From positions 424,862 through 488,861 of the forward strand of contig CALXET010000001.1 of assembly GCA_944387405.1 (NCBI GenBank): a stretch of DNA of 64,000 nt, given 5' to 3'. The notes under the pieces were generated by a model. That model ran no database searches and was not told the origin of the DNA. It saw only the letters and a program-made list of their open reading frames with translations. The first letter of the stretch is position 1. Each line of letters begins with the position of its first letter. Positions 49,369 through 58,664 of this stretch are shown here, piece by piece. The translations under genes were made by a program, and so were the position numbers. Source of the DNA: an uncultured Clostridia bacterium. GTDB taxonomy: Bacteria; Bacillota; Clostridia; TANB77; CAG-508.

Positions 49369-51525
49369 TTATTTAATTATCATTTTTCCAAGCCCGATAC
49401 CCGCTTCTTTCATTTTTCTAACAGTATCCTCATATACATCTTCTTTATTTTTAGATTTACTTCCCATATCGAGCACAATTAAATGTCCTCCATTTGTAAG
49501 AGCATGATATTTAGATTCAATATTAATCTTATCATCTATTGAAATATTATAATTCTCTTTTATATCAAATCCTTTCGTATAAGTTGCTTCATCAGTTACA
49601 CCTTTTATTTTACCAAATATAGATTTATCTAACGTCATAAATTTTTTTAGAATATGTTCATTTCTTGTAGCAAAAACATTGAAATTTAATTTATATTTGT
49701 TGCTATATTCATCTGCTTTATTCCTTATATGTTTTACTATTTCAATTCCAAGATTTTGAGAAGAATTACTCTCTCCATGATGTTTTCCAGTAAGAGCTAC
49801 CAAACATTCAGAAAGTCCCATTATTCCAATAGATATAGTTCCATGTTTATTTACTCTCCTTAATCTATCATAAGGTTTTAACTTTTCACTATCTATCCAA
49901 TTTGCTTGTCCAATTAAAAATGGAAAATTATATACTCTTTTATCTTCTTGCATTTGAAATCTATCTAAAAGTTCTTCTTTTATTATATCTAGCTTATTAT
50001 CTAATTCTTCATAAAACCCGTCTAAATCAACTTCTTTTCCACTCACTATCCCATGTTTTATTCCTATTCTCGGAAGATTAATAGTAGTTGTAGATAACTT
50101 ACCTCTTGATATAGAAGTTTGTTTTGACTCATCTACTACATTTTCATAGACTCTAACTGAAGATCCCATATATGCTACTTCTGTATTATAATCATTTTCA
50201 TCATAATTTTTTATGTTATATTCTGCATCTAAAAATGAAAATATAATAATTTGTTTATCTGCTTCTATTTTACATGCTAATTTAAATAAATCATAATTAG
50301 GATCTCCCGGCTTATAATTAATTCCATCTTTTACTTTAAATATAGTTTTCGGGAAAAGTGGAATTTCATTATTTCCTATTCCTTTATCTAAAGCTAGTAA
50401 ATAATTTTTAATTATCATTCTTCCTTCTTTTGATGTATCTGTTCCTAAATTCACCGTAGAGTCAGGAACTTCTGCACCAGCTTTTGATCTCAAAGTATTT
50501 AAATTATGAATCAATGCCTCCATCGCTTGATATGTCAGCTTATCTGTTTTTTCTAATGCTTTTTTATATGCTATTCTAAATAATCTTTTTAATTGTTCTG
50601 ATTCTCTACAATAAGTATCAAAAATGGATATATCAAATTCTATTTGAGATATTTTATCCATCTCTCTTTCCATGCCATTAACTGCTGCAAATATTCCAAA
50701 ATCAGTATAATCTAATAAATCATAAACGATCTGTTTAAATTCCTTTTTAAAAGATTTTACAATACCCGGAGCAAAATAATAATCTAGTAATGGTATTGAT
50801 TGCTCTCCACTTTGATCATTTTGATTAGTTTGAATAGCAATAGATGTTAAAATTGAATATGTCATTATATTATTGGGCTCTCTTAAATAACCAATTCCTG
50901 TTGAAAATCCGTCTTTAAAAAGTTTATTTAAATCAATATGTAAGCAATTTGTAGTACCCATTGGTAGATACTCTAAATCATGAATATATATACTTCCACC
51001 TTCATGTGCATCAGCGATTTTCCTTTTTAATAAATATGATTTAGAATATTCTTTAGCTACAGTTTGACCATATTTTAGCATCGAGCTCATTGAATTAGCT
51101 GCTTTTTCTGGAATCTCTGTCTCATTTTGTGGTTCAATACTTAAAGTCTCAATAGCTTTTAAAAAAGCATACTGTTTTTTTTCATCAAAAAATAACTTTC
51201 TTGATTGATTTCTTCTTTCTCTATAATTTGAAAACGATTCATACACATCCTCATATCCATCTTCTTTTAAGGCTTCTTCTATATAATCTTGTATCTCGTC
51301 AATTTTTATTCTATCTTTTTTACTATCCACTATTTTTTTAGCAACATTATTATATATTTTATAAATATCTTTTTCTGTATATTTTTCTATATTTGCATTT
51401 TCAGTTTGTACACTATCAAACCCCTTTTTAATAGCAACAACAACTTTTGCAGTATCAAACTCTGCTTTTTTTCCATCTCTTTTTATAACAATAATTTTAG
51501 ATAACATATTTGAGATATCTGACAT
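49369..51525 (-). CDS. NrdD (anaerobic ribonucleotide reductase) homologue without radical residues
   Basis: Clearly homologous to Firmicute class III ribonucleotide reductase: an ATP-cone at about 8-100, TTNCLHIDLNKLFKDGFSTG (Cys194 kept), REPNNIMTYSILTS, QSIPLLDYYFAPG, NLGTDTSKEGRMIIKN, and NLPRIGIKHG. Two things are missing. At the thiyl-radical position, where active enzymes read YMGC-R, this has YMGSS (Ser455). The protein also ends at GIGLGKMIIK (718), exactly where the C-terminal zinc and glycyl-radical domain should begin, and nothing of that domain follows before the terminator. The family's HGGQSI also reads SGEQSI. It cannot reduce nucleotides by the known chemistry. It may be a nucleotide-sensing or regulatory relic. 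It follows a 50-residue membrane protein gene by 22 bases. Confidence 0.85.
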   Translation of the reverse strand: MSDISNMLSKIIVIKRDGKKAEFDTAKVVVAIKKGFDSVQTENANIEKYTEKDIYKIYNNVAKKIVDSKKDRIKIDEIQDYIEEALKEDGYEDVYESFSNYRERRNQSRKLFFDEKKQYAFLKAIETLSIEPQNETEIPEKAANSMSSMLKYGQTVAKEYSKSYLLKRKIADAHEGGSIYIHDLEYLPMGTTNCLHIDLNKLFKDGFSTGIGYLREPNNIMTYSILTSIAIQTNQNDQSGEQSIPLLDYYFAPGIVKSFKKEFKQIVYDLLDYTDFGIFAAVNGMEREMDKISQIEFDISIFDTYCRESEQLKRLFRIAYKKALEKTDKLTYQAMEALIHNLNTLRSKAGAEVPDSTVNLGTDTSKEGRMIIKNYLLALDKGIGNNEIPLFPKTIFKVKDGINYKPGDPNYDLFKLACKIEADKQIIIFSFLDAEYNIKNYDENDYNTEVAYMGSSVRVYENVVDESKQTSISRGKLSTTTINLPRIGIKHGIVSGKEVDLDGFYEELDNKLDIIKEELLDRFQMQEDKRVYNFPFLIGQANWIDSEKLKPYDRLRRVNKHGTISIGIMGLSECLVALTGKHHGESNSSQNLGIEIVKHIRNKADEYSNKYKLNFNVFATRNEHILKKFMTLDKSIFGKIKGVTDEATYTKGFDIKENYNISIDDKINIESKYHALTNGGHLIVLDMGSKSKNKEDVYEDTVRKMKEAGIGLGKMIIK

Positions 51526-51547
51526 ATAATTATCCTCCTAAAATTAA

Positions 51548-51700
51548 TCACATAAATCTAAAAATAGAAAATACAATTATTATCCCAAATACAATTATAC
51601 TTAAAATAATTAAACTTGTTGAAAAATAATCCTTTTCTTTTTTATAATTTGTGTTTTTAATATTATTTTCATTTTCTTCTATTTTTTTATCATCTTCCAT
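51548..51700 (-). CDS. 50-residue single-helix membrane protein
   Basis: A short gene I read directly: ATG at 51700 behind GGAGAATACTT, stop TGA at 51550-51548. The product is acidic at first (MEDDKKIEENENNIKN), then basic (YKKEKDYFSTS), then one membrane helix (LIILSIIVFGIIIVFSIF). Unknown function. It lies 22 bases before the NrdD-like gene, which has its own TTTAGGAGG site, so both are probably made together and the peptide might tether or regulate its partner (inference). Confidence 0.6.
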   Translation of the reverse strand: MEDDKKIEENENNIKNTNYKKEKDYFSTSLIILSIIVFGIIIVFSIFRFM

Positions 51701-51857
51701 AAGTATTCTCCACATAAATATATAAATCTTAGCTAAATTCTATATGCTTATATTTTATATGTCAATATATATAATTATTATAAAATAATAAATAATTAAT
51801 TATAATTAATAAAACAATTAAAAAAGTAATTAATAAACATTAATTATAACTAAAAAC

Positions 51858-51891
51858 AAAAATAGAATTATCTTTTGATAACTCTATTTTT
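51858..51891 (-). terminator. Terminator after the acyl-CoA synthetase gene
   Basis: Stem AAAAATAGAGTTATC / GATAATTCTATTTTT (one G-U) with loop AAAA, followed by GTTTTTAG on the minus strand. The rest of 51701-51857 is AT-rich and empty. Confidence 0.75.
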
Positions 51892-51922
51892 ATATTAAAA
51901 CACTTTTTATTTTAAAAACTAA

Positions 51923-53632
51923 TTAGTTCTCATTTTTCATTTCTTCAAATCTTTTAATTTTTGCAGTCGTTGTTTTTATCATTGGTTTATCTGTAACTAC
52001 AATATTTTTTACATGTTTATATTGTGGCATTTTTTTATTAATCTCTTTTATATCCTTCCAAATAATTTCTTTTAATTCTTCCTCTGTTTTTCCTGGATAT
52101 TTTTCATCCATATATTCTTTATTATAAACAATTTTTGCAGATAATAGTAAATCATCATCTTTTTCTTTACCATAAACCATATTTTCTGAAACATAGCTTA
52201 AATTACTTATTAATTGTTCAATTTCTTCTGGATAAATATTTTTACCATTTTTAAGTACAATAACATTTTTCTTTCTTCCTGTAATAAATAAGAAACCATC
52301 ATTATCTATATATCCTAAATCACCTGTATAAAACCAACCATCTTTAATAACTTTATTTGTTTCTTCTTCATTTTCATAATATCCAAGCATTACATTTGGA
52401 CCTTTTGCAACTATTTCACCAATACCATCTTCATTTTTGTTTTCTATTTTTGCTTCTACATTTATAAGTGGAAGACCAACAGAACCATATTTTATATTAT
52501 TTTCGTTTTCGGCAAATAGTACAGGCGCAGTCTCTGTAAGTCCATATCCTTGTACAGTTAAAAACCCGAAATCATTAAAAGCTTCCGCAACTTTTCTATC
52601 TATTCCTGAAGCACCACTTATTATAAATCTTAAGCTACCTCCAAGATTATCTATTATTTGTTTAAAAACTTTTCTTCTAATATCTATTCCAAATTTTAAT
52701 AAAAATCTAGTAAGTTTTATTCCAAATTTTATCGTCTTTGTTTTTCCTTGTTTTTCTACCTGTGCCATTATTTTTTTGTACATAGCTTCTATAATTAATG
52801 GAACACATATAAACATTGTAACTTTGTATTCTTTTAAATTCTCTTGTATATGTCTTAATCCATCACAAAATACATTTGTTGCCCCATGATGTAACAAATA
52901 TAAAAGTCCAGTTGAACCAAATGTATGATGAAATGGTAAAAATGCCATATTTACATCTGTAGGATAAATTTTCTCAAAACTATCTAATCCATAAATATTT
53001 GACACAATATTTTTATGCGATAACATTACACCTTTTGATGCTGACGTAGTTCCTGAAGTAAATACTAATATACTTAACTTTTCATTATCAATTTTAGAAT
53101 CTAAAAATCTTCTATCTCCATTATCAATAAGTTCTTTTCCTTTAAATAAAAGCCTTTTCAAACTAATTACATCTTTACTTTCTATATCATCCATGCATAT
53201 GAAATATTTCAAGTTTGTCGTATTTTTATTTTTAATTTCTTCAATAGTGTCTAAATAATCTTTTTCAAATACAATCGTTTCACACCTGCTCATTATTAGA
53301 GAATTTTCTATCTCTCCTGCTGGAAGTCCCTTATCTAGTGGAACACTTACTCCTGTTCCATTTATTACAGCAAAATGTGCCATCATCCATTCATATCTGT
53401 TTTTTCCTATTATGGCAACTTTAGTATCTTTTAATCCTAATTCTATAAAAGCTGTTCCTAAATAATTTATTTCATCCATAAATCTTTTATATGAAACTTT
53501 TTCATACTCAACATCTTTTCCATTTTTGTGTTTTATTATAAAAGCTGAATTATCTGGATATTTTTCTACTGAATCTTGTAGTATTTCTCTAATATCATGA
53601 TACTCTTTAGCTTTATTATATGTACCTTTCAT
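51923..53632 (-). CDS. AMP-forming acyl-CoA synthetase (long-chain fatty acid type)
   Basis: Activates a carboxylic acid via acyl-AMP. The P-loop is ILVFTSGTTSASKGVMLSH near 190-208, then YGLTETAPVLF near 343, and GWFYTGDLGYIDNDGFLFITGRKKNVIVLKNGKNIYPEE (about 411-450; key TGDLGY, GRKKN, GKNIYP) with the hinge Asp/Arg. A final basic segment TKTTTAKIKRFEE holds the catalytic lysine region. At 569 residues it is full length. It is divergent from the DUF1836 regulator-like gene across 141 bases. Confidence 0.93.
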   Translation of the reverse strand: MKGTYNKAKEYHDIREILQDSVEKYPDNSAFIIKHKNGKDVEYEKVSYKRFMDEINYLGTAFIELGLKDTKVAIIGKNRYEWMMAHFAVINGTGVSVPLDKGLPAGEIENSLIMSRCETIVFEKDYLDTIEEIKNKNTTNLKYFICMDDIESKDVISLKRLLFKGKELIDNGDRRFLDSKIDNEKLSILVFTSGTTSASKGVMLSHKNIVSNIYGLDSFEKIYPTDVNMAFLPFHHTFGSTGLLYLLHHGATNVFCDGLRHIQENLKEYKVTMFICVPLIIEAMYKKIMAQVEKQGKTKTIKFGIKLTRFLLKFGIDIRRKVFKQIIDNLGGSLRFIISGASGIDRKVAEAFNDFGFLTVQGYGLTETAPVLFAENENNIKYGSVGLPLINVEAKIENKNEDGIGEIVAKGPNVMLGYYENEEETNKVIKDGWFYTGDLGYIDNDGFLFITGRKKNVIVLKNGKNIYPEEIEQLISNLSYVSENMVYGKEKDDDLLLSAKIVYNKEYMDEKYPGKTEEELKEIIWKDIKEINKKMPQYKHVKNIVVTDKPMIKTTTAKIKRFEEMKNEN

Positions 53633-53721
53633 ATTTTTCCCCTCTTAACTTTCATTTTTTTAAAACTTTTCATCTAGTTTTCAGTACTAGATTAGCATAT
53701 AACGTTTATTATGTCAAATCA

Positions 53722-53750
53722 TTGACTATGTACTGACCATGTGGTAATAT
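53722..53750 (+). promoter_or_regulatory. Promoter of the DUF1836 gene
   Basis: -35 TTGACT (53722-53727), 17-base spacer, -10 TAATAT (53745-53750), leader of about 17 bases with GGAG. Confidence 0.7.
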
Positions 53751-53773
53751 AAATATGTTAGGAGTGTTGATTT

Positions 53774-54364
53774 ATGAGTAAAAGCGCTGAAAAAGAAGAG
53801 AAAAAATTAGAAAAAAATAATAACAAAAATAATAATTCAAAATATGCTAAAGTAATTAATTTTCAAGATAATAGCTATTCAGAAAAAATACAAAAATTAC
53901 ATATTCCAAGATGGGAAGAACTTCCTAGCATAGATTTATATCTAGATCAATTAGTTACTTTAATAGATAATTGTTTTTCACCATATCTTAATGAAGAAGA
54001 TGGTCCAATCATCACAAAAACTATGATAAATAATTACGTAAAACAAGGCATTATTTCTCCTCCAGAAAAGAAAAAATATAATAAAGAACATATTGCTTGT
54101 TTATTTGTAATTAGTTCTTTAAAATCAGTATATAGCATTAGTAACATTGCTGATTTAATAAATCTTGGAATAACAGATTTTAAAATTGATTATTCATATA
54201 ACAAGTTTTGTACTCTTTTTGAATATGCACTTAAATCCATTTTTAAAAACAAAAAAATAGATTTTCCAAAATCAAATTCTCAAGAAGAAATATTGCTTCA
54301 AAATGTTATACAATCAGTTGCATATAAGATATATGTTGAGAAAACATTTTTTCAAAATAAATAA
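53774..54364 (+). CDS. DUF1836 protein
   Basis: A Firmicute protein likely to bind DNA through a MerR-like N-terminal helix-turn-helix. It starts with a lysine/asparagine-rich tract (KSAEKEEKKLEKNNNKNNNSK), then LHIPRWEELPSIDLYLDQLVTLID (key IPRWEELPSIDLYLDQ), LTKTMINNYVKQGIISPPEKKKY, and KEHIACLFVISSLKSVYSI, all DUF1836 marks. At 196 residues it is full length. Divergent from the acyl-CoA synthetase gene, which it might control (inference). Confidence 0.85.
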   Translation: MSKSAEKEEKKLEKNNNKNNNSKYAKVINFQDNSYSEKIQKLHIPRWEELPSIDLYLDQLVTLIDNCFSPYLNEEDGPIITKTMINNYVKQGIISPPEKKKYNKEHIACLFVISSLKSVYSISNIADLINLGITDFKIDYSYNKFCTLFEYALKSIFKNKKIDFPKSNSQEEILLQNVIQSVAYKIYVEKTFFQNK

Positions 54365-54399
54365 TTAAAATATTTATTTTTTAAAAAGTAACAAAAATT

Positions 54400-54449
54400 A
54401 AAGGATGATATTAGTAAAATTATTTAATTTACCTTATATATCATCCTTT
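54400..54449. terminator. Terminator between DUF1836 and ytaF
   Basis: Outer stem AAAGGATGATA / TATCATCCTTT with a long AT interior, then TTTTTTT on the plus strand. Confidence 0.75.
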
Positions 54450-54452
54450 TTT

Positions 54453-55037
54453 TTATTTAATTATTAACTTTGTAACTGAAATTAATATAAGTAAAACACC
54501 AGAAATTATACTCCATAAGTTTTGTGGAATATTTGATGCTTCTTTTACATATCTTCCAAGAAATCTACCTATACTTAAAAAAATCATATGACATGCCATA
54601 ACAAGTATAGGAAACCATAAACTTTTTATTCCGATTAAACTTGCACTAATTCCAGCTGTCATTGCATCCATAGATATCGCCATTGCTAAAGATATTGCTT
54701 CTGAAAATGAAATACCTTTTACAAAAGTTTTTTCATTTTTATCTTCTTTATCTTCTCTTTTTTCATTTTTATTTTTAGATAATATTGTTTCTTTTATAAT
54801 TATATGACTTCCTAGTATTAATAAAATTATACTTCCAATTATTTTTAAAATGAAATCATCAAAAAATAAAGATAAAAAACTTCCTATAGAAAATCCTAAT
54901 AAACACATACTAAATACAATAATTGCAATTAAAATATTTAATTTTAGTGTTATGTAAGATTTTCTCATACCATAAGATATACCTATTCCTAAAGCATCTA
55001 TACTTACTGAAATTGCAAGCATTATATAATTTAACAT
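54453..55037 (-). CDS. ytaF: Sporulation membrane protein YtaF (MntP-like fold)
   Basis: Six-helix membrane protein related to MntP manganese exporters; in spore formers the YtaF group is linked to sporulation. The paired motifs are ISVSIDALGIGISYGMRK at the N-terminus and LAMAISMDAMTAGISASLIG in the second half, an internal repeat. I choose the ATG at 55037 because GAGGTGTAAGAAAA precedes it; the open frame extends seven codons further but over the ribosome site. 194 residues. ATC GGA (TCGGA) occurs intact. Confidence 0.88.
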   Translation of the reverse strand: MLNYIMLAISVSIDALGIGISYGMRKSYITLKLNILIAIIVFSMCLLGFSIGSFLSLFFDDFILKIIGSIILLILGSHIIIKETILSKNKNEKREDKEDKNEKTFVKGISFSEAISLAMAISMDAMTAGISASLIGIKSLWFPILVMACHMIFLSIGRFLGRYVKEASNIPQNLWSIISGVLLILISVTKLIIK

Positions 55038-55100
55038 TTTTCTTACACCTCTATACATAATATGTATAAAGATGATTTATTGTTTATTGTTTATTTTAAT

Positions 55101-55781
55101 TCATACTATTCTTTTAATATAATTTAATCCATTTTCTCTTTTATCTACTTTTAAAACAAAATTAAATTTATTAACTTCTGTACATAAATAAAAATCTTCT
55201 TTATTAAACACATCTTGCAAAGATTTATCAAAAAACTTAGCTCCACTTGTACTTTTTAGTTTTTCTATTTCATCTTCAATATCTATATAGCTTCCATCTA
55301 ACAAGCTTTTTATATATTTTGCACACAATCCATCTTCACTTTGTGCTTTTGTTCCTGTACATATTAAAGTAATTTCTTTTGGATTTTTATTTTTTATATA
55401 CTCTGCTATTGCTTTTGCATTTACTAAACTTCCTGTTAATATTTCGTCTACATTTTGTACTTTTACTATTCCTTGCGTTCCAGAACTAGTAGTATGAATA
55501 ACTGTTTTCCCTGAAAAATCTACATTTTTAATTTCATATGGAGAGTTTCCAAAGTCGAACCCTGGTAATATTCTACCATATCTTTCTCCAACTAAAATAC
55601 AATCTTTATTTTTTTCTTTATAGTTATATGCAATTTGTTTATCTCCAACTGCTATTAATGTTTGAACATTATTATTCACTATATATGCCTCAACTGAAAA
55701 AGCTCTAAAAACATCTATAATTACTGCAATTCCTTTAGCATCTTCTAGACCATCTATCATATGTAATATATTTATATTCAT
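55101..55781 (-). CDS. 2-phosphosulfolactate phosphatase family protein (ComB)
   Basis: Related to the magnesium-dependent ComB phosphatase of coenzyme M synthesis; in Clostridia the real substrate is unknown. Motifs are VIIDVFRAFSVEAYI near 20, LVGERYGRILPGFDFGNSP near 63-81, TSSGTQGI near 97 and LICTGTKAQSEDGLCAKYI near 138. At 226 residues it is full length. It is downstream of the DUF5680 gene with a 15-base gap, within a four-gene run 56738 to 54453. Confidence 0.88.
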   Translation of the reverse strand: MNINILHMIDGLEDAKGIAVIIDVFRAFSVEAYIVNNNVQTLIAVGDKQIAYNYKEKNKDCILVGERYGRILPGFDFGNSPYEIKNVDFSGKTVIHTTSSGTQGIVKVQNVDEILTGSLVNAKAIAEYIKNKNPKEITLICTGTKAQSEDGLCAKYIKSLLDGSYIDIEDEIEKLKSTSGAKFFDKSLQDVFNKEDFYLCTEVNKFNFVLKVDKRENGLNYIKRIV

Positions 55782-55796
55782 AAATATAATCTCCTT

Positions 55797-56300
55797 TTAT
55801 TTTATTAGTCCACCAGAACAATGTAATTCATATATTAATTTATTATCTTTAAATATTTTTTCTATTCCATCAAATCTTTCCATATCTCCTGTCACTTCAA
55901 ATGTATAAATATACCCATTGTTTTCTAATCTGCTTACTCCTCTTACTGGAATAACTTTTTTATCTTCGCCGACTTTCATAAGAGCTGGTCTTAACGCTTT
56001 ATCCATTGCTTCTTCTCCAAGTGTATCATCAAAAGTTACTCCGTAGTAATTCATACCCCATAATGGTTTATCAGATTCTATATATACGACTTCTTCTCCC
56101 ATAAATTTAATACCACCAAAATATGTATCATGGTATACATATTTTTTATTACTTATCTTTTCCTCATAATGATAATCTGCAGATCCAAGTCTACTAGATT
56201 TGACTTTTTCTATATTTTCATTTGCATAAGTTGATTTTTTAGCTTTTATTAAAAATTTAATAAAAGTCTCATAATCATCAATAATATTATCAATATTCAT
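55797..56300 (-). CDS. DUF5680 protein
   Basis: 167 residues with FIKFLIKAKKSTYANE at the start, then SSRLGSADYHYEE, YHDTYFGGIKFMGEEVVY, and WGMNYYGVTFD, the family's recognisable pattern; the end is YELHCSGGLIK. The fold may bind small molecules, but the function is unknown. Some relatives are fused to transcription-factor domains. It is 9 bases from the HIT-like gene. Confidence 0.8.
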   Translation of the reverse strand: MNIDNIIDDYETFIKFLIKAKKSTYANENIEKVKSSRLGSADYHYEEKISNKKYVYHDTYFGGIKFMGEEVVYIESDKPLWGMNYYGVTFDDTLGEEAMDKALRPALMKVGEDKKVIPVRGVSRLENNGYIYTFEVTGDMERFDGIEKIFKDNKLIYELHCSGGLIK

Positions 56301-56309
56301 ATAAAATAC

Positions 56310-56738
56310 TTACCTTTCTTTTAAATAATCTCTTATTTTAAATAATAATTCATCATTAGCTTTTTCTACTGAAGCAAAATTTGATAATGTATTTTTATCT
56401 TCCCATACTAAATCAAATAATTCAACATTTTTATCATATCTTGGGAATGCATGATAATGAACAAATGGATCATGCATCATCATAATAATGTAATTAAATT
56501 TAATTGCCCCTAATTTTTCTCTACATATATTTTCATACCATTTTACTACCTCTGGAAATTCTGATGCTTCTTCTTTTGTCATATCACTTACATTTTTAGT
56601 TTCTCTTTTAAGTAAAATAACTACATCTCCTAAAGTCACTTGTTTTTGTCTAACACAAACAATCCAAAATTTAAATTCTTTTATACATAATTCATCTGGT
56701 CTAAATTTTTTCATAAATTCTAAATTATTTTCACTCAT
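56310..56738 (-). CDS. HIT-like nucleotide-binding protein
   Basis: 142 residues. FKFWIVCVRQKQVTLGDVVILLKRE near 22-46 and a late MMMHDPFVHYHAFPRY (about 98-113) with His-Tyr-His before a Pro-Arg give the HIT fold. The classical His-phi-His-phi-His triad is reduced to H-x-x-x-x-H-x-H, so the catalytic set may differ from HinT/Fhit hydrolases. Likely cytosolic, acting on nucleotides or sugar nucleotides. First gene of the run HIT - DUF5680 - ComB - ytaF. Confidence 0.75.
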   Translation of the reverse strand: MSENNLEFMKKFRPDELCIKEFKFWIVCVRQKQVTLGDVVILLKRETKNVSDMTKEEASEFPEVVKWYENICREKLGAIKFNYIIMMMHDPFVHYHAFPRYDKNVELFDLVWEDKNTLSNFASVEKANDELLFKIRDYLKER

Positions 56739-56823
56739 AACAATTCCTCCAAACTTATATCTCTTTATATTTTACTTATTTTTATCATAAAATCTACTTA
56801 AAAACAATTATTATTTTTATTTA

Positions 56824-56861
56824 TAAAAAAATAAAAGCAGATAAAAAATATCTGCTTTTAT
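56824..56861 (-). terminator. Terminator after tRNA-Asn
   Basis: Stem ATAAAAGCAGATA / TATCTGCTTTTAT (13 bp) followed by TTTTTTTAT on the minus strand. Confidence 0.9.
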
Positions 56862-56863
56862 CA

Positions 56864-56939
56864 TGGCTCCTCTTGTTGGACTCGAACCAACGACCTATCG
56901 GTTAACAGCCGAGCGCTCTACCAACTGAGCTAAAGAGGA
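56864..56939 (-). tRNA. tRNA-Asn (anticodon GTT)
   Basis: Cloverleaf on the minus strand: acceptor TCCTCTT / AAGAGGA, D-arm AGCTCAGTTGGTAGAGC, anticodon region GGCTGTTAACC (GTT), T-arm TTGGTTCGAGTCCAA, encoded CCA end. Confidence 0.97.
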
Positions 56940-56959
56940 ATATTTCTAACAACAAAGTT

Positions 56960-56988
56960 ATTATATATTATATATTTTTTCTTTGCAA
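56960..56988 (-). promoter_or_regulatory. Promoter of tRNA-Asn
   Basis: -35 TTGCAA (56988-56983), 17-base spacer, -10 TATAAT (56965-56960) on the minus strand. Confidence 0.75.
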
Positions 56989-57045
56989 TACTTTTTTTAT
57001 TTTTTTATAAAATTTTTTAATTAATCTTATTATATTCTTTTGTTC

Positions 57046-57074
57046 TTGAATTATACATTTTCTTGTGATATAAA
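57046..57074 (+). promoter_or_regulatory. Promoter of thyX
   Basis: -35 TTGAAT (57046-57051), 17-base spacer, extended -10 TGATATAAA (57066-57074). Confidence 0.7.
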
Positions 57075-57120
57075 TTTTTATAGAAAAAATAAATAATATA
57101 ATATTTAAGGAGAAAATACT

Positions 57121-58572
57121 ATGAAAATTGAATTATTAGGTGGATACACTAAAGATGAACTAGATTCTAGAATAAAAAAAGTAGCAGCTGCTGGAAAATT
57201 ATCTAGATACCCTGGTAATGTATTAGAAGTTTTAGAAACATGTAATGACACAGAAAAAAACATTAAGCTTGTAAAAAGAATTATTGGGATGGGACACAAA
57301 TCAATAATAGAACATGATTACTTAGTATTTGCATTATGTGATGTTACTCCAATAATTGAACAAACTATTATAGGAAACAGACTTACTTCATTTACTATAA
57401 AATCTAGACGTGAAGTTGATTTTAGAAATGTTGGATTTTACGTTCCTGAATTTAGAGATAAATCATTAAATACTCATAAAGATAACGAAAAATTAAAAGA
57501 AAAATATATTAATCATATGAAATATTTATTTAATACTTATGGAGATATTGTAGATCTTGGAGTTAATATAGAAGATGCAAGATTTGTACTTCCATATTCA
57601 TATCATAGTAATATTATTATGGGATTAGATGCAAGAGAACTTGAAAAATTAATAGTATACCTTGTTTCTGGTGATGTTAGCAAAATAAATGATTTAAAAG
57701 ATTTAGGACTTGAACTTTTAAGGCTTGCTAAAGAATATGTTCCATACCTATCTGATAGTATAGATAATGAATTAGAAAAAGTAAATAAAAAAGATTCTAA
57801 AAACCAATTTGAATATTTAGAATCTGTATCAAAAAGACCTGAAATAAAAGTAATTGATAAACCAAAGTTAATTAGTTATACTCCAAATTCTGATGATGTA
57901 ATTATAAAAAGTTCAATTATGTATCACTATCAATGTGATGCAAATACTGCAAATAAAATAATAGAAGATAGTATTAAAAAAGATCCTGAATTCAAAGAAA
58001 AATTAATGGATATTATTCTTCATAAAGAAGAAAGACGTGAGCTTGAGCAAGTACAATTTACTTTCCAAATTCCAATATCACTTTCTATACTTACTCACTT
58101 AACACGTCACCGCATGCATTCTTTATTAGTACCAGAATTTACTCCTATGTGGGATTTTAATAATTATGTTACACCTGCTACAATTAAAGCTAATGAAAAA
58201 GCTTTAAAATTATATAATGAAGCTGTATCTAAAAATATTAAGGTATTAGAAGAATTTAAATCAGCAGGAGTTATAGAAGAAGATTTAGTACATTTCTATT
58301 TAGGATGTCAAATGTTAAATGTAATTACAACACTAAATGCAAGAACTGCACAATGGATTTGTAGAATGCGTTGTTGCAATAAAGCACAATGGCAAATTAG
58401 AAATATTGCAAAAGAAATTGCAAGACAGATAAAAGAAGTATCTCCTCTACTTGGAAAAGGACTTGGATCTACTTGTATGACAGATTTAATTTGTAATGAA
58501 GGGAAAGAATGTTGTGGATTAATAAATAAATTATTAGAAGCAAAAGAAAAGGGACAAAAAATAGATAATTAA
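57121..58572 (+). CDS. thyX: FAD-dependent thymidylate synthase, double-length
   Basis: Makes dTMP from dUMP with FAD and methylene-THF. At 483 residues it is about twice the usual ThyX. The first half has GHKSIIEHDYLVFAL near 58-72 and a degenerate signature GNRLTSFTIKS where active enzymes have RHR-x2-S. The second half has the intact LTRHRMHS (329-334), then NARTAQWICRMRCCNKAQWQIRNIAKEIA (about 401-430; key NART, AQWQIR) and a cysteine-rich tail CMTDLICNEGKECCG. It looks like an internal duplication in which only the second copy keeps the signature. It is monocistronic with its own promoter and terminator. Confidence 0.9.
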   Translation: MKIELLGGYTKDELDSRIKKVAAAGKLSRYPGNVLEVLETCNDTEKNIKLVKRIIGMGHKSIIEHDYLVFALCDVTPIIEQTIIGNRLTSFTIKSRREVDFRNVGFYVPEFRDKSLNTHKDNEKLKEKYINHMKYLFNTYGDIVDLGVNIEDARFVLPYSYHSNIIMGLDARELEKLIVYLVSGDVSKINDLKDLGLELLRLAKEYVPYLSDSIDNELEKVNKKDSKNQFEYLESVSKRPEIKVIDKPKLISYTPNSDDVIIKSSIMYHYQCDANTANKIIEDSIKKDPEFKEKLMDIILHKEERRELEQVQFTFQIPISLSILTHLTRHRMHSLLVPEFTPMWDFNNYVTPATIKANEKALKLYNEAVSKNIKVLEEFKSAGVIEEDLVHFYLGCQMLNVITTLNARTAQWICRMRCCNKAQWQIRNIAKEIARQIKEVSPLLGKGLGSTCMTDLICNEGKECCGLINKLLEAKEKGQKIDN

Positions 58573-58594
58573 AGTAACTAATTATAAGATTAAA

Positions 58595-58648
58595 ATATAG
58601 AAGACCAATAGCAATTATAATTACTATTGGTCTTCTATATTAGTTTTA
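58595..58648 (+). terminator. Terminator after thyX
   Basis: A 17-bp perfect stem ATATAGAAGACCAATAG / CTATTGGTCTTCTATAT with a 12-base loop; TTAGTTTTATTTTT follows. Confidence 0.85.
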
Positions 58649-58664
58649 TTTTTCTATTGATTTT

